Shown one piece after another: positions 32,359 through 45,119 of a stretch of 64,000 nucleotides of DNA (within the stretch, counting starts at the first letter, position 1; every line of letters begins with the position of its first letter). The DNA lies in assembly GCA_010093685.1 (NCBI GenBank), contig MU006254.1, forward strand, positions 19,214-83,213, in the 5' to 3' direction. This DNA is from Ophiobolus disseminans (Eukaryota > Ascomycota > Dothideomycetes > Pleosporales > Phaeosphaeriaceae). Position numbers and translations under genes: made by a program. The notes under the pieces were generated by a model. The model was not told the DNA's origin and searched no databases. It saw nothing but the letters and a program-made list of their open reading frames with translations.

Positions 32359-34975
32359 ATGCGACTCTTGCACTACACAAGCGGCGGCGAGCTTGCCTTG
32401 ACAAAGGACTTAATAGGTGATGATAAGATCCCCGCCTATGCAATACTCTCTCATACCTAGGACGAGGGTCAAGAAATAACTTTCGATGATCTGATAAAGA
32501 ACAGTGGAAAGAGCAAGACAGGTTATAACAAGATCTAGTTTTGTGGATTACAAGCTAAGCGTGATGGTCTGCATTATTTCTAGATAGACACATGCTGCAT
32601 CGAAAAGTCAAACAACGCAGAGCTCTTAGAAGCGATTATTTCCATGTTTCGCTGGTACAAGAACGCAAAGAGGTGCTACGTTTATCTTTCTGATGTTTCT
32701 AGCAGACCTTCTAGAGAAGGCAGCGATGCGCCCAGCAGGCGGAAAGCTGGAATTAGGGAGAGCAGGTGGTTTACAAGAGGCTGGACACTCCAAGAGCTTA
32801 TTGCTCTAGCATCTGTCGAGTTTTTCTCTAAGGATAGTGAATGGCTAGGTGACAAAACATCTCTAACGCAGCCTCTTCATGAGATCACCGGGATCGCTGT
32901 GCAAGCGCTTAAAGGCAGTCCAATGACTTGCTTTACTGTGGAAGAACGGTTGCTATAGGCACGAGGACGCAACACAAAGCGCGAGGAAGACGCAGCGTAC
33001 TCTCTTCTAGGCATCTTCGACGTGCAGATGCCGCTTCTTTACGGAGAAGGACGGCAGAAGGCTATGGCTCAATTGCGGAGAGAGATTCAAGAGCACTACT
33101 CTATTAGCTTACCAATCGCAATAGGCGCTTCTTTTAACTCCCACAACGAAGAACACAACGCACGATGCCTGCCAAACACCCGTACCGAGCTGCTAGACGA
33201 GATCACAACATGGGCGGATGACAAGGATGGCAAAGCCATATTCTGGCTGAGCGGCATGGCTGGCACAGGGAAGTCGACAATAGCGCGGACGATTGCTCAG
33301 TTGTTTGCTAGTCGCGGACAACTAGGAGCGAGCTTCTTCTTCAAGAAAGGCGAAGGCGAGCGCGGCAACGCCTCGCGGTTCTTTACCACTATCGCTCTCG
33401 ATCTGGCGGCGCATAAGCCAGGCATGCTAGCTGGTATTAGGAAGACGCTTGACAAGGACTCGGCTATTTAGCAGCGGGCTCTAAAAGATCAGTTTGAGAA
33501 GCTGATCCTGCAGCCACTCTTAGGGGTACATCAGGCTCGTCAGCAGGGCTCGGCTCGTGTTGTCGTTATAGACGCGCTGGACGAATGCGAGCGAGAGGAA
33601 GATATTCGAGCGATTCTTCAGCTGCTCGCTCGCACAAAAGACATCGGACCAATACCGTTACGGATCGTGGTAACTAGCCGGCCAGAGCTCCACATTCGCC
33701 TCAGCTTCAAGGAGATGCCGAACAGCACATACCAAGACTTAGTACTGCACAAAGTTCCAAGGAGTACAATTAAGCACGACATATGTCTCTTCCTAGAGTA
33801 TAAACTCGGTGCAATACGGAAAGAGCGAATGCTAGCCTTAGACTAGCCAGCAACACACTAGGTTCAAGCTCTAGTTAAGCTGGCTGTGCCGTTATTCATC
33901 TATGCTGCTACTGTATGTCGATATGTTGGCACAAAAGGGGGCAACCCTAAGGCCTACTTAGAAAAGGTTTTGCAGTATCGAAAGGCGAACTTCTCGCAGC
34001 TAGATCGAACATACCTCCCTATTCTAGATCAGCTGCTCGTTGAGCAGGAGGAAGATGAGAAGGAAGTGTAGCTTCAAGTGTTCCGAGAAGTTGTAGGCAG
34101 TATTGTCGTTCTAGAGAGTCCGCTTTCTATTGCCTCTCTTGCATGCCTTCTTCACATTCTACAAGAGGAGGTTAAGTGTCAACTTAACTCTTTGCACTCT
34201 GTCCTCAGTGTTCCTAATAGCGAGGACGTTCCGATTAGGCTCCTGCATTTGTCCTTTCGCGAGTTCCTCGTTGAACCCCGAAAACAGGGGAAAAGTCCGT
34301 TCTGGGTGGACGAAAAGAGCGCACACAACAGGCTTGCTTCTCGTTGCCTTGAGCTTATGTCTAGGCAAAGCGGGCTTCGTCAAGATATGTGCAGCCTCGT
34401 AGGCCCTGGAGTGCTAAGGAGCGAGATCGACGATAGGACCGTTGCTAGCAGTCTGCCACCTGAACTGCAGTATGCTTGCCGCTATTGGATTAGTCATCTC
34501 ACACAGGCTCAGCAGGATATGCTCGATGGAGACACGACGCACCTGTTTCTCTAGAAGCACCTTCTCCACTGGCTCGAAGCTATGGGCCTTATGAGAGAGT
34601 CAAGCAGATGCTTTTATCTACTTGACAGCCTCTATGCCCTTGCAGGCGTAAGCTCTTTATAAAACATCCTCTTATCGCTCTGCTGACGTGTAACGTAGCC
34701 ATCTGCAAGCTCTATTTCTGCCTTTCTTCATGACGCTAAGCGATTCGTCTTGCGATTCCAGTCTGTGCTAGCAGATGCTCCACTGCAGATCTATTGCTCT
34801 GCACTTGTGTTTGCGCCGGAGAAGAGCCTTACACGACAGGCTTTTATTGGTCAAGTGCTACAGCGAGTTAACATGCTGTCCACGAGAGAAGCTGACTGGG
34901 ACGCCTGTCGCAGCACGCTGGAGGGCCATTCCAGGTATGTTACCGCGGTGGCCTTCTCGCCAGACGGGCAGCTGG

Positions 34976-35300
34976 NNNNNNNNNNNNNNNNNNNNNNNNN
35001 NNNNNNNNNNNNNNNNNNNNNNNNNNNNNNNNNNNNNNNNNNNNNNNNNNNNNNNNNNNNNNNNNNNNNNNNNNNNNNNNNNNNNNNNNNNNNNNNNNNN
35101 NNNNNNNNNNNNNNNNNNNNNNNNNNNNNNNNNNNNNNNNNNNNNNNNNNNNNNNNNNNNNNNNNNNNNNNNNNNNNNNNNNNNNNNNNNNNNNNNNNNN
35201 NNNNNNNNNNNNNNNNNNNNNNNNNNNNNNNNNNNNNNNNNNNNNNNNNNNNNNNNNNNNNNNNNNNNNNNNNNNNNNNNNNNNNNNNNNNNNNNNNNNN
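34976..35300. other. Assembly gap (325 N) inside the WD40 array
   Basis: The same unit word, CCTTCTCGCCAGACGGGCAG, stands at 34952 before the gap and at 35301 after it. Visible units have a 126-bp period (35301 to 35427), but the distance across the gap is 349 bp, not a multiple of 126 or of 3. The N length is therefore not the true length, and the number of repeats is unknown. Confidence 0.97.
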
Positions 35301-35552
35301 CCTTCTCGCCAGACGGGCAGCTGGTCGCGTCAGCATCCGACGACAAGACAGTACGGCTGTGGGAGGCGGCCACAGGGACGTGTCGCAGCACGCTGAAGGG
35401 CCATTTCTCGTATGTCAGCGCGGTGGCCTTCTCGCCAGACGGGCAGCTAGTCGCGTCAGCATCTTACGACAAGTCAGTGCGGCTATGGGAGGCGGCCACA
35501 GGGACGTGTCGTAGCACGCTGGAGGGCTATTCTAAGCACATTTCGCACATAA
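35301..35552 (+). repeat. Near-identical 126-bp WD40 coding repeats
   Basis: Two visible units of 42 codons after the gap, plus a partial one before it. They are almost identical at the DNA level, except for a few codons around the loop between strands and the LEGH/LKGH positions. Such high-identity arrays undergo concerted evolution and unit-number change in HNWD genes. Confidence 0.85.
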
Positions 35553-35809
35553 CCTTTTCGTCTGATGGCCAGGTTCTCCACACCAATGCTGGCGATATTT
35601 CTCTGTCACCCCTCTTAATTGTACAGTCGCCTTCTTGGCAACAAGAGCAGTCTTCTAACGTCCTAGTGCAGGACCAGTGGATATTGCGCAACCAGCAACG
35701 CTTCCTATGGCTCCCGTCTGAGTATCGAACAATTCGTACATCAGTACGCAACAACGTAGTCTGTTTAGGTCTCTTATCTGGCCGTGTAGTTTTGCTAAAG
35801 ATTGCATAG

Positions 35810-36670
35810 TGTTATGCAATGTACATTCCTGCCAACTCTCCTGCATTCGTAATACTTCCTCTTTATTTATTAACGTCCCCTGCCCGTAAGCGAGAAATGC
35901 CCCTCAGCGAGATGAATTTAACTCCAATCCAAACCAATCCTCACCACATTCACTTATGGACTTGCAGCGTATGTGCTCTTGTTCTCTAGGCGTTTCTTTA
36001 TCGCCCTACATCTTGTGATAATCAAATTACGGTAGTTGTGGTCGCAACGACAGTCATGTCGCTCGCTGCGCTGGGAACCACTTTGGTTCTCACCCCTGCT
36101 ACTGCAACACTAGTAATTAGCTGTTAATCTAAGTAAGGGCTTATTAATTAAAGTATATATCTTAGAACTCTCCTGTGCGAGAAGATAGGAACTGCAATCT
36201 TAACTACTATAAAGTAAAGTTGTAAGCATAAACACACGCTACTGTTCTAAGTTATAGGTTTCATAAACAAATAAGAAATACGTGAATTGATGTGCTCTAG
36301 CCTATACTGCGCTTCTTGAACTTGTCACTATTATCGTGTTATTTGAATGTGCGTCTATCTCTGCCTCTACATTAACAAATAAAAACAATCTCGCAACTAT
36401 TCTATAGCAGGCTGTGATTTCTATGGCAGAGAGTACAAGTTCGGACTTACAATTCGTGACAAACATAAAATGTGAGTAAAATTTAGTCTTTTAAGAGAAT
36501 TGCAGTTCGTTATAATCAATTGAAGGTACACTGTTCAAACTATCTCGTCCCGTGTCTGTCAGCTACACTACAACGCTGCCACAGAAACTCTGATTAAATC
36601 GCATCCGCAGCAATCAAACGAGTGATCCTAGATGGCGCTGATACATTGCCTGATGAGGTCTTGACGTTAG
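35810..36670. other. AT-rich intergenic stretch
   Basis: Visibly AT-richer than the flanking genes, with no open frame of interest; separates the convergent HNWD pseudogene and the NACHT-ankyrin gene. Confidence 0.4.
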
Positions 36671-39600
36671 TCATATCGAATTGGAAGTACTGACGGGATA
36701 CTCCGGTTCCGCAGGCAACGGCACCAAGTGAGCCACAGTATTCCATCCTAATGGCACCATGTTCCTCCACCCATTTCTAGCAATGCTGTGCAAATACTTT
36801 GCGTGAATCATCAGCGACGATCCTACTGGCCGCGCGAACGTTCCGCGTAGAGGAATCTTAACGGTGCGCACTCCTGTCCAGGGCCGAAGCGGGGCGGGCG
36901 CCTCGCTGTTGAAAGGCTCGCTGGTGAGCTTGTCCTGGTCCGCCCACCGATCAACCAGAAACCATTTGATCACTCCGGCATGGCTGCTTGCTGATTTGAG
37001 GGCGTTGATTAAACGGCTATCGTATGTGTATTCCAGCTTTGCTCCTTGGCGGACGAGGAATACGACGGAAGGTAATTGACCTTCTCGACATGCGACTATG
37101 AGCGCCGTATCACCTGAGCGATTACGATCCTCTAGCTCGGCACCAGATTCGATCAAGATGCGCATACCCTGAGTCTGGGAAAGAAATGCGAAGCTCATTA
37201 ATGGTGTGGATACTCCGTCCAGCAGACTTTTGAGGTACTGAACCACAGCGGTCTGCGGTAAATATCGATAAAAAGAGCGCGTGCTGTTGGTGCTGGGTGA
37301 CAGCTTAACGGTGGATATGTTGCCCGATTTCGAGACAAGGTGGGTGAGATCTAGATGTGTTGCGTATATGTACGATGCAAGTCGTGGGCTTGACAGAGCG
37401 TAGCAGACCGGGGAACGACCGCTTTTGTCAAGCTGATAAGCATCCCAGCCCATTTTGATCAAGTATATCAAAACGTCTAATCTCCATGCCAGGACAGCAT
37501 AGTGCAGCGCTGTTTTGCCGTTGACATCTGCAGATGTCTTATCCGTCTCGAGAGCTACCATGATTGCGACTGCTTTCAATGTTCCAGTACATACTAGAAT
37601 CATGAGCGGCGTTCTTCCGATTCGATCGCATGCCCGTGGCGTTGCTCCTCGTTGTAGAAGTTTTGATATTGTGTCGACGCATCCAACCTTTGTGGCATGA
37701 TGTAGAGGAGTCCAGCCTCCATTGTCTCTAGCATCAACGTCGACCCCTAAATCAAGGAGAACGTCCACGGCTTCGAGCTTCCTGTTCCAAGCAGCCACAT
37801 GGAGTGGTGTTCCACTTGGAACAAGCCATTGCCCGGGAACAAAGGGGCCGGCGGGTGATCGACTTCCTAAAAGCATCTTTGAAAAGCTGTGTGCTTTTTG
37901 GTAGATCCACCTACTATTGCGCTCGCGACTAGCATGATGGAGATGTCAGCTTGTGAGTCGCAATGGAGATGTATCGGCTCTACGTCTTAGGGTCAAAGTC
38001 GCGTGCGAGTGTGATCTCGGATTCGGCTTGAACGTACCTGAAAAAAATCCCATGCTTGACAAGATGCTCGACAAGTATCTTCAGTCCTGCCGGATTAAAG
38101 GCAGCGGCTAGATGCAGTGGAAGCCCGAACTCGGCATCTTGTGTCCAGTGAGCTTCATCTACTAAGCTTCTTTCGAGCAGCTGTTCCAGTATGCTGTTGA
38201 ATATCGGTTGCGAGATTGCAATATAGAGAGTTTTGTGACGACTAGGACCGCTGCTTCGAGTTCGCGCACAAGGTGTGCCAGATGTAGATGCGCCAAGTTC
38301 GAGAAACAGTCTCGCAATGTCAGGTCTCTGCCAGACGAGAGCGACAATCAAGGGCGTGCATGTGCCACATTCTGCGAGTGGTTTGTTCAACACCATCGTT
38401 ACTTGAGCGATCGAACGACATGCTTCAAGATTCCCACTCACTATGGCACTATACAGACTGCCGGTTCGCTCTTGCTTGAGCGCTTGATGTATAGCTCGAG
38501 GGATTTTGACGGGAGAATATGAAATGAGCCTGAGCAGATCATACAGTACGCTCCGAGAACCGTACCTTTCAGGCGTCATGCCGGTGGAATCTGTAGAAAG
38601 TTCGGCACCAGCTTCGAGCAGCGCGAACGCATTCTCAGCGTTTCCCATTCTAAAAGCGGTATGCAGTGCAGTGCTCTTCTTCATGCCAAATGTTGCTTTG
38701 ACGTCAGCACCATTTCTAATCAACCATCGAGTTGCTGCCGGAGCTTTTACACAAACAGCCAGATGAAGTGGTGTGACTCCTTCTTGGGCACGCGCATTGA
38801 TGTCACCGAGGACCCCAGCCTCCTTCAAAAACTGCAGAGTTGCCATTTCTGGTCTGTAAGACGCGAAATGTGCTAGGGTGCATCCAAAATACGACCTGGC
38901 ATCCGAAGGACCCATGGGCATGGCTGCCGCACCAAGGGGCACCAAGAAGGACACCAATTGTGTCCACTGTTCGCCTCCTTGAATTTGCGAATGGAGATAT
39001 TTGAGCACATCTACCTGACCGCCCCAGACAGCATGTTGTACGACAGTCCAATCAAACTCATCAGTTAAGTCCATATCAGCATTGTGAAGCACCAGTAGAC
39101 GAAGAACATCCAGGGAACCAGCTCCAGCAGCCACCATAGCTGCTGTTGTGAGAGTTTTTGACCGAGCGTTGGGGTCAACGCCAATTTTTAGAATTGCTTC
39201 CAATTTCACAACTCTTGTAGATTCACGGTCCGTGGTTCCAGGTTGAGGTGCACACAGACAGAAATGCTTGAGCCAGCCTCTAGGATCTGTTTTGGGTATG
39301 AGATCAGCCTGCGCGTGGGCGAGGAGCAATTCAGTCACCCCAGGCGCAATTTCGGTCCGAGACCTGAGATAACAATCCATAGCCGAATCGTCTCCGTAGT
39401 ACATAGATGCAGCATGTATGTCGGCTCCAAATTCCAGTAGCTTTTGGAACAAGTTTTCGACTGGTCCAAGCATAGACCAGATCAGCAGCCGCACCAATTC
39501 CGGGTGCCTCATGTCGAGTTCGGCTCTGTTTGCAGTAGAAATGACCTCGAAAAGGATCGATCCTAAAAGCTGTATACAGCCATAACGGCCATAATGGCTA

Positions 39601-42600
39601 CTATTCTGTTGCAAACACTCTTTCACGATAAGCCCCATGCCAGACTCGTTCGTGGCTTCTTCGTGAGCTCTCAGAGCGTCATGCTGGACTAGAACTGACA
39701 ATACATGAGAAACACGATGGTAATCACGCTCCTTCTGAGTTAGGACAAATGGTACAAATTTTGTACAAAAGTAATACCATGCAGTTTTACCATCGCTATC
39801 CCTGGATGTGGCGGAGGAGGGAGTAGCGAGTCTTTCGACGACACGCTCTTGAAGCAAGCCATGCTCTTGAGGCAATCTAATCCCGAATCTAGACCTACTG
39901 CGATTCGGAATGAATATGTCTCGATGCTCTCCATTGAGGTATGCCATCAGGGGAGATCTACCAAAGTCGTCGAGATGGTCGGGATCGAGTCCATGGCTGA
40001 AGAGAAGGTCTAACATCTCATTGGTGGTTCGCGAACTCAGACAGTAAAGAGCAGTACGGTTGTGTTCAAACACCGTGCATGATGCATCAGATTCTTGATC
40101 AAGGAGTTCTTGCAAGAAACTGTGAAATCCTGAGGTGATAGTGTTCCCAAGAATTTGCTGATTGTCGGATGCCGTTCTTCGTAGATGGTAGGCGCTTAGA
40201 AGTAGTGATGCACATTCGGTTTCCTTGTGCCAGATTGCTGTCAAAATTGGAGTTAAGCCACTGTCGTCCACTTGCCAGAGACTAGGGTTGTCTCGGCCAT
40301 GGTGAGAAATGAGTAGCTCGAGGACTTTAAGATGACCCCAGTAAGCTGCAGCGTGCCAGGCAGTTTCGCCACGATTGTCCGCGATGTGCTTGGTAGACTT
40401 CTCGACTAACTTGCGAAGCATAACCTCATTTTCCACCTTACCTACGGCCTCGTGAAGCACCGTCCTGTTTTTATCGTTCAGCTGCCCAGGATCAAACCCC
40501 AAATCAATGAGGAACTCCATGGACTTTAGACTCCCCATCCGCGCTGCAAAATGCAGAAGTGTACCATCGGTGTCGGAAAATCCCACATCTTTACAGAATC
40601 TACTGTCGTGTGCGAGAGTAGTCAAAGCAGCAATCGCATCCTGCCTAATAGTGTAGGCGACGACATCGAAATACGTCTCGTCACTCTCAAATTCTGCAGA
40701 CGGAATCTGGATAGACACATCGACATCGTGTCTTTCTGCTAACTTGAGCAGCAGCATCTTGACCTCTGGAGTAATTCCGGCATCCTCGATTTGATTGACA
40801 TCTAGGAGCAAATGCTCGATGCTCGAACCTCTAGGGTCACTAATCACTTCCACAGCGTCCGGCTTCAATTGCATACCATGTGCCAGCATCATGAAGAAAG
40901 GACTTGGTGCTGTCATTGGCCCCTTGAGAAGTGCGTACCCCAAAGATGTGTCGTGTACCACCTCTGGATCGCAGTTGGCGCCATTATCAAGCAGGCTTGC
41001 GATGGTGTTTTGAGCGTTTGGTCCATGAAGGTGTTCCAATGACGAAGTATAATCCGTGATTTTTTGCACTGCGAATTTGGTACCGTAGACGGCGCACTCT
41101 AACGGGGTGCCAAACTTCGAAATTTGGTTCACGTCGCTACCTTCGCTCACAAGCCGTCGACAGAGTTCCGCAATATGTAACATTGCCGCAGCATGTAAGC
41201 TACCAAACTCATGGGAGCAGACGGAGGTCCAAATTTGCAACCTCTCCACCATGCCTCCGTCGTGGTCACGGAAAAGATGCGCAGTCAAAAAATTCGCAAG
41301 ATTGTGGGCCTTTTGTGGCCCGAAAAGCTTTTGTAGTCGCACAATCAAGTCTTCGTCGTTTTGTGAACTGTCCAGATATTTTGGCAGGTTTCGACATGCA
41401 TAGAAGTAGAATTTGTAGCTTTCGAAGCTGTCTCCATGCAAAGCAACAGATAGTTGGGTGAATTGGGGAAGACAAAGATAAGCCACACAATGCTTAGCCA
41501 GCGTAGGTTCGATAGCTCCAGCGGCCCGAAATCTGCTAAGTCCAACTTGATCAGGCTTGATGGTGTCGAGAAACTCTTGCACGGTGAAGTGGGCTAGCTC
41601 GATTCCCAAATGTGTCCTGCGTATCAGGCTCCCGCAGAGTCGTAGCAAATCCTCGGCGTCAGGGCAAGCTTCTGGATCCAGGGTCTCGTCGTCTTCGTCG
41701 ATGGAGACAATCTCCGTGAGCTCTTCTATGCTGAGACTGGGATCCGCATATGCGATCCACTGCAAGGTCCGTCGGAACAGGGGTATGGAAGGCTCTGGAA
41801 CGCGCATAAGTAGTCTTTCGTAAGTTTCGAACAGCGTTAGAGGTAGCTGTGTAAGGGCTTTACGCCGGAGAGCGTCCGTTGGAAGCTCGCATAGGTGGTC
41901 AAGCTGACACGACACCCAACGAAACCTATTTCAATTAGGAAATCAACATCCTGTATGCAATGAGCCATACTGACATGCCACTAGCTCTCGACACAAGCTG
42001 AGTAATGATTTCTTCCTTCAATCCATTGCTTTTCAAGCGGAGTTGCTTCTTTGCAAGCCTTTCTTCGACTTCGGTTCGGACGTAGTGGTCCACATCTTTT
42101 GTGTGCGCCGCAATTTCGATGTGGCTACAAAATGGTTTTTGAAGTACCTCGAATATGTCGGGCACGTCTCGACTGAGGAAACACGCAGACATGGAGTCGT
42201 GTTCAGCGACCAGCGACCTGAGCGCCAGACTCGCCGCACCAGCGTTGTCGCCACACTCATCCAGCCCATCCACCACAAGCCGTACATCCTCGAATATACT
42301 TGACATATCCCGAATCAACTGAGTGAGTTCCTGGATCTCTGGCATGCGCGGCAGTTGATGTTGCGATTGTAGCGTTGCGAAGTAGTCTTTGAGTAGCTTG
42401 AAGCTGTTCTCGTGTTGCCGTGCGAGCTGTGATGCAAGACTTCCCATGATATTAACGATACTCTGACTGTTTTTGTCCTTATAGTCGCAATAGAAATATG
42501 CCACAGCCCTCTCACTGGTGGCCAGAGTCATGCATCGCTGAATGACTAAGCCCGAGAGTACTGTTTTACCCGCGCCGGGGATGCCGCTCAACCAGAGATT

Positions 42601-43281
42601 GGCGTTCGACGCGCGCAGCCATGTTGTGAACGTTTCATTCTCGGTGAGCCAGAATCCAGTTGTCGGATATCTGAGCCTTAAGCTCGTCCTAAAACTATCC
42701 TCCGGATTCACAAAGAGGAAGTAATCCAAGATAGTCTGGCGCTCATCGTCTAGCGCAATTCGTGTCTCAATGTTCTTTCTCTCTCGCAGTATGGTCTCGA
42801 GATCCATTACTCCTTGGAGTAGCTCATCCTGCTTCGATAGACACTCTATCAATGTTGCCAGAGTATCAGCAGATAACGCGAAGCTGAGGCTATTCCTGTG
42901 CTGTCGAATGTCCTCGATGAACTGCTTGGTGTTGGCGGCCTTGAATGGCCACGTCAACTTCTTAATCGCGGTGCGTATCGATCCCTTATGGAAGAGGCCG
43001 GTTTGATTGATGTTTTCATTGAGTTTGTAAAGCGTTGCAAGGCAGGCGTTAATGTGGTCCGGACGAAACGAATAATGTTGAATGCTGCTGTCTTCTAGGT
43101 CTTGTGCTATTAGATGAAGATTATGTAGTACACCATTGAGCGCAGCGACCTCGTTTTTCAGATCTAGGACCTCTTGTTCCGCATTTTTCACCTCCTTGAC
43201 GTAGTGGTACAATGTGCGAAATACCACGTCGCCCAGGGAGATGAGGCCAGCGACGGAACCCGCGACAGACAACGGATCCAT
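36671..43281 (-). CDS. NACHT-ankyrin STAND/NLR protein, three exons, intact
   Basis: Exons on the minus strand: 43281-41975, 41925-38038 and 37928-36671. Introns: 41926-41974 (GTCAGT...AATAG, 49 nt) and 38037-37929 (GTACGT, CTGAC branch, CTAG, 109 nt). Splicing gives 6453 nt, 2150 aa, with no stop. The start is MDPLSVAGSVAGLISLG, the fungal STAND N-terminal domain (about 1-180). NACHT has Walker A GIPGAGKT (about 233-240) and Walker B LVVDGLDECGD (about 335-345). Intron 1 restores SGMFRWVSCQLDHLCELPTD, the conserved winged-helix block after NACHT. FTVQEFLD follows, then about 1500 residues of ankyrin repeats (GWTPLHHATKVG, GKTALHYAVL, GVTPLHLAVCVK and many degenerate ones). It is a cytosolic immune-type receptor by family. 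Not RIP-damaged, unlike the other NLR and HET genes here. Confidence 0.9.
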
Positions 43282-45119
43282 AGCTCGTACCGACAAAAGT
43301 TTACACGCGTGAGATGAAAGTAACTTGAGTGACACGTCTAAGAAAAGGCGAGTTCGCTTCAACCATCACTGCGGCTGAGTTAGGCTTTGGTCACATGGGA
43401 GGCTCATGCAGGCGCCCCCGCACTAAATGCTTCAGCCTCGCCCTAGTCGAGCTGCCTGTTGTCTGGCGTCTGTCGAAGTCCGATTAGGTTTTTGCTCAGC
43501 CTGAAGGTGAAGAACAATCAAGATAGAAGTAGTGCGCGTGCATATATAGGCAAGACGAGTGAGTAGATACAGATAGATGATAAAGGCGAGCGAGAAAGAA
43601 ATGAGGTTGCGTTGCGCTGTTGCTGCCTGAAAGGCGGCAGCAGGTAGGGGCTGTGCATATCAGGGAACGAATCAGGTATCCTTAAAGTGTGTGCTCGAAG
43701 GCTCGAAGGCTGACATTATTATTTCCCGTGCCGCCGATCAGCTTTGTGCAACAGTGGCGATATCCTATGAAGTTGCGCGCTCCTAGTCCCTACGCGCATT
43801 GCTTTAATCACGATAAATACTAAGTATATCCACATTGTGAGTTTACCAGGAACAATATTTAGTTTCGGCAAATCGAAAGAACAAACCAAGAGAGTCGATT
43901 ATCAACGCTAGACCCCACCTCTACCGCATCGTCCAGGTTGTGGGCGGGCTGAACTTTTCGATCACCGGCGGATCGGCCGTGCGTGATGGCGCCTGCAAGA
44001 ACCAGAAAATCCGCAAGCAACAAAGAAATTTTGCATACAAGGAACGTATTACAACTAGTGGCTTACTTATCTACTATTAGAAACTTTATGCCAACGTGAG
44101 CTTGAAGCAAGGGAGTGTTACTTGTCAGATGACTTGCAGCGAGGCAGAGGACCCGGCCACTGCAGGCGTGCACAGATGATCTGAGCGATGAACAGGCCGG
44201 CGCCTTCCTCGGACTGGTCAGCTAGAGACCTTGCCTCAGGCCACCGGCTGCAGCACCAGCCTTACACCGCCTGCCACGACCACCTGCAAGTATAGATTCA
44301 CCTAAATTGCCTCCCTGCCTCCCTTATCCTCGAAACGACCGTACCGTAATAACCATGCTACGAGACAGATATGCGCGTCGCCATCCGAGCTGGCGCGCGG
44401 CACAGGCATTGCGCAACGAAGAGCGCTCAGACCTCGAGCGCACCAGCACCAGCACGATGACAGTCTGCACACATGAGGTTCACTGGGTGGACTCACAGTT
44501 GCGATCGCGTCCCTCCCAACCTTACTGGCAACAACGTATCAGCAGCTGTGGCGGAACACATGCCTAGTCGTCTTTATAATTAACACAAGGTCTCAATCAT
44601 CGTAGGGCAGCTTAACAAAAATACACAGCTAACAGAAGTTGAGCGCAGAAGATAATTATAAACACACCCCGCTAGTTCGCAACCGCTTTGCAACCGCTCC
44701 ACGCCGTGCGATCCACGATTACTGCCGCAAGCTGAGCGCAACGATCTAATCAACGCGGGCTGGTGTGAACAACGCCTTGGCGTTAGCAAAGGACACGCTA
44801 CAACGAGTATTATAGATGCGCAATCAATAGGCGGTCGAAACAACAATAAGCACAGAATACGCGGTAGACTATAAGGATGTCATGAAATGATCATAAGTGC
44901 AAAGTAAAAGAATGATGAATTCGGTATGTTAGGGATCAAAGAGAACCGGAGAGGGCGTCTTATCTAGTGGCGCTCGAGACTGCGGGCCAGTTGCGGAGCA
45001 CCCTCGCCACAAGCAACGAAGGCTAAAGGCCAAATTTAAATCGCGGTGCGATCCGTAAGGTATCATGTACTAGGACCTTGTTCCAATATAAGTCGTATTT
45101 ACATGGAGTGCTAGTGACT
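43282..45119. other. Intergenic stretch upstream of the NACHT-ankyrin gene
   Basis: No gene supported. A CATATATAGG word near 43546 is a possible TATA element for the gene ending its 5' side at 43281, though 265 nt is far. Confidence 0.35.

Larger units (their letters stand above)
32359..35809 (+). pseudogene. HET-NACHT-WD40 (HNWD/HET-E-like) gene with RIP-type stops
   Basis: From ATG 32359 a single frame runs to the sequence gap: HET domain (YAILSHT(stop)DEGQEITFDDL; HYF(stop)IDTCCIDKSNNAELLEA; FTRGWTLQELIA; AYSLLGIFDVQMPLLYGEG), NACHT (WLSGMAGTGKSTIARTIAQL, Walker A near 33255; ARVVVIDALDECE, Walker B near 33560; IVVTSRPE), then a WD40 array of 42-residue units (FSPDGQLVASASDDKTVRLW). This is the architecture of Podospora HET-E/HET-D. 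Stops: TAG at 32458, 32536, 32581, 32956, 33469, 33844, 33859, 34069, 34552 and 34696; TAA 34660; TGA 34684. None lies in the visible WD40 units. The frame after the gap is shifted by one, which the arbitrary gap length can explain. As written the gene is dead upstream of the WD40 part. Confidence 0.92.

Noticed and set aside
34775..35514. Two different plus-strand frames spanning the N gap, suggesting overlapping proteins.
   Set aside because: The gap length is arbitrary (349 bp between equal words versus a 126-bp period), so the frame change is an assembly artefact.
26508..35809. TAG might be a reassigned or read-through sense codon, since it is so common inside otherwise open genes.
   Set aside because: Intact genes here end with TAG themselves (the APH-type gene at 10788 and the F-box gene at 21678), and genes such as the NACHT-ankyrin and Ipa-type gene contain no internal TAG. 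RIP explains the bias.
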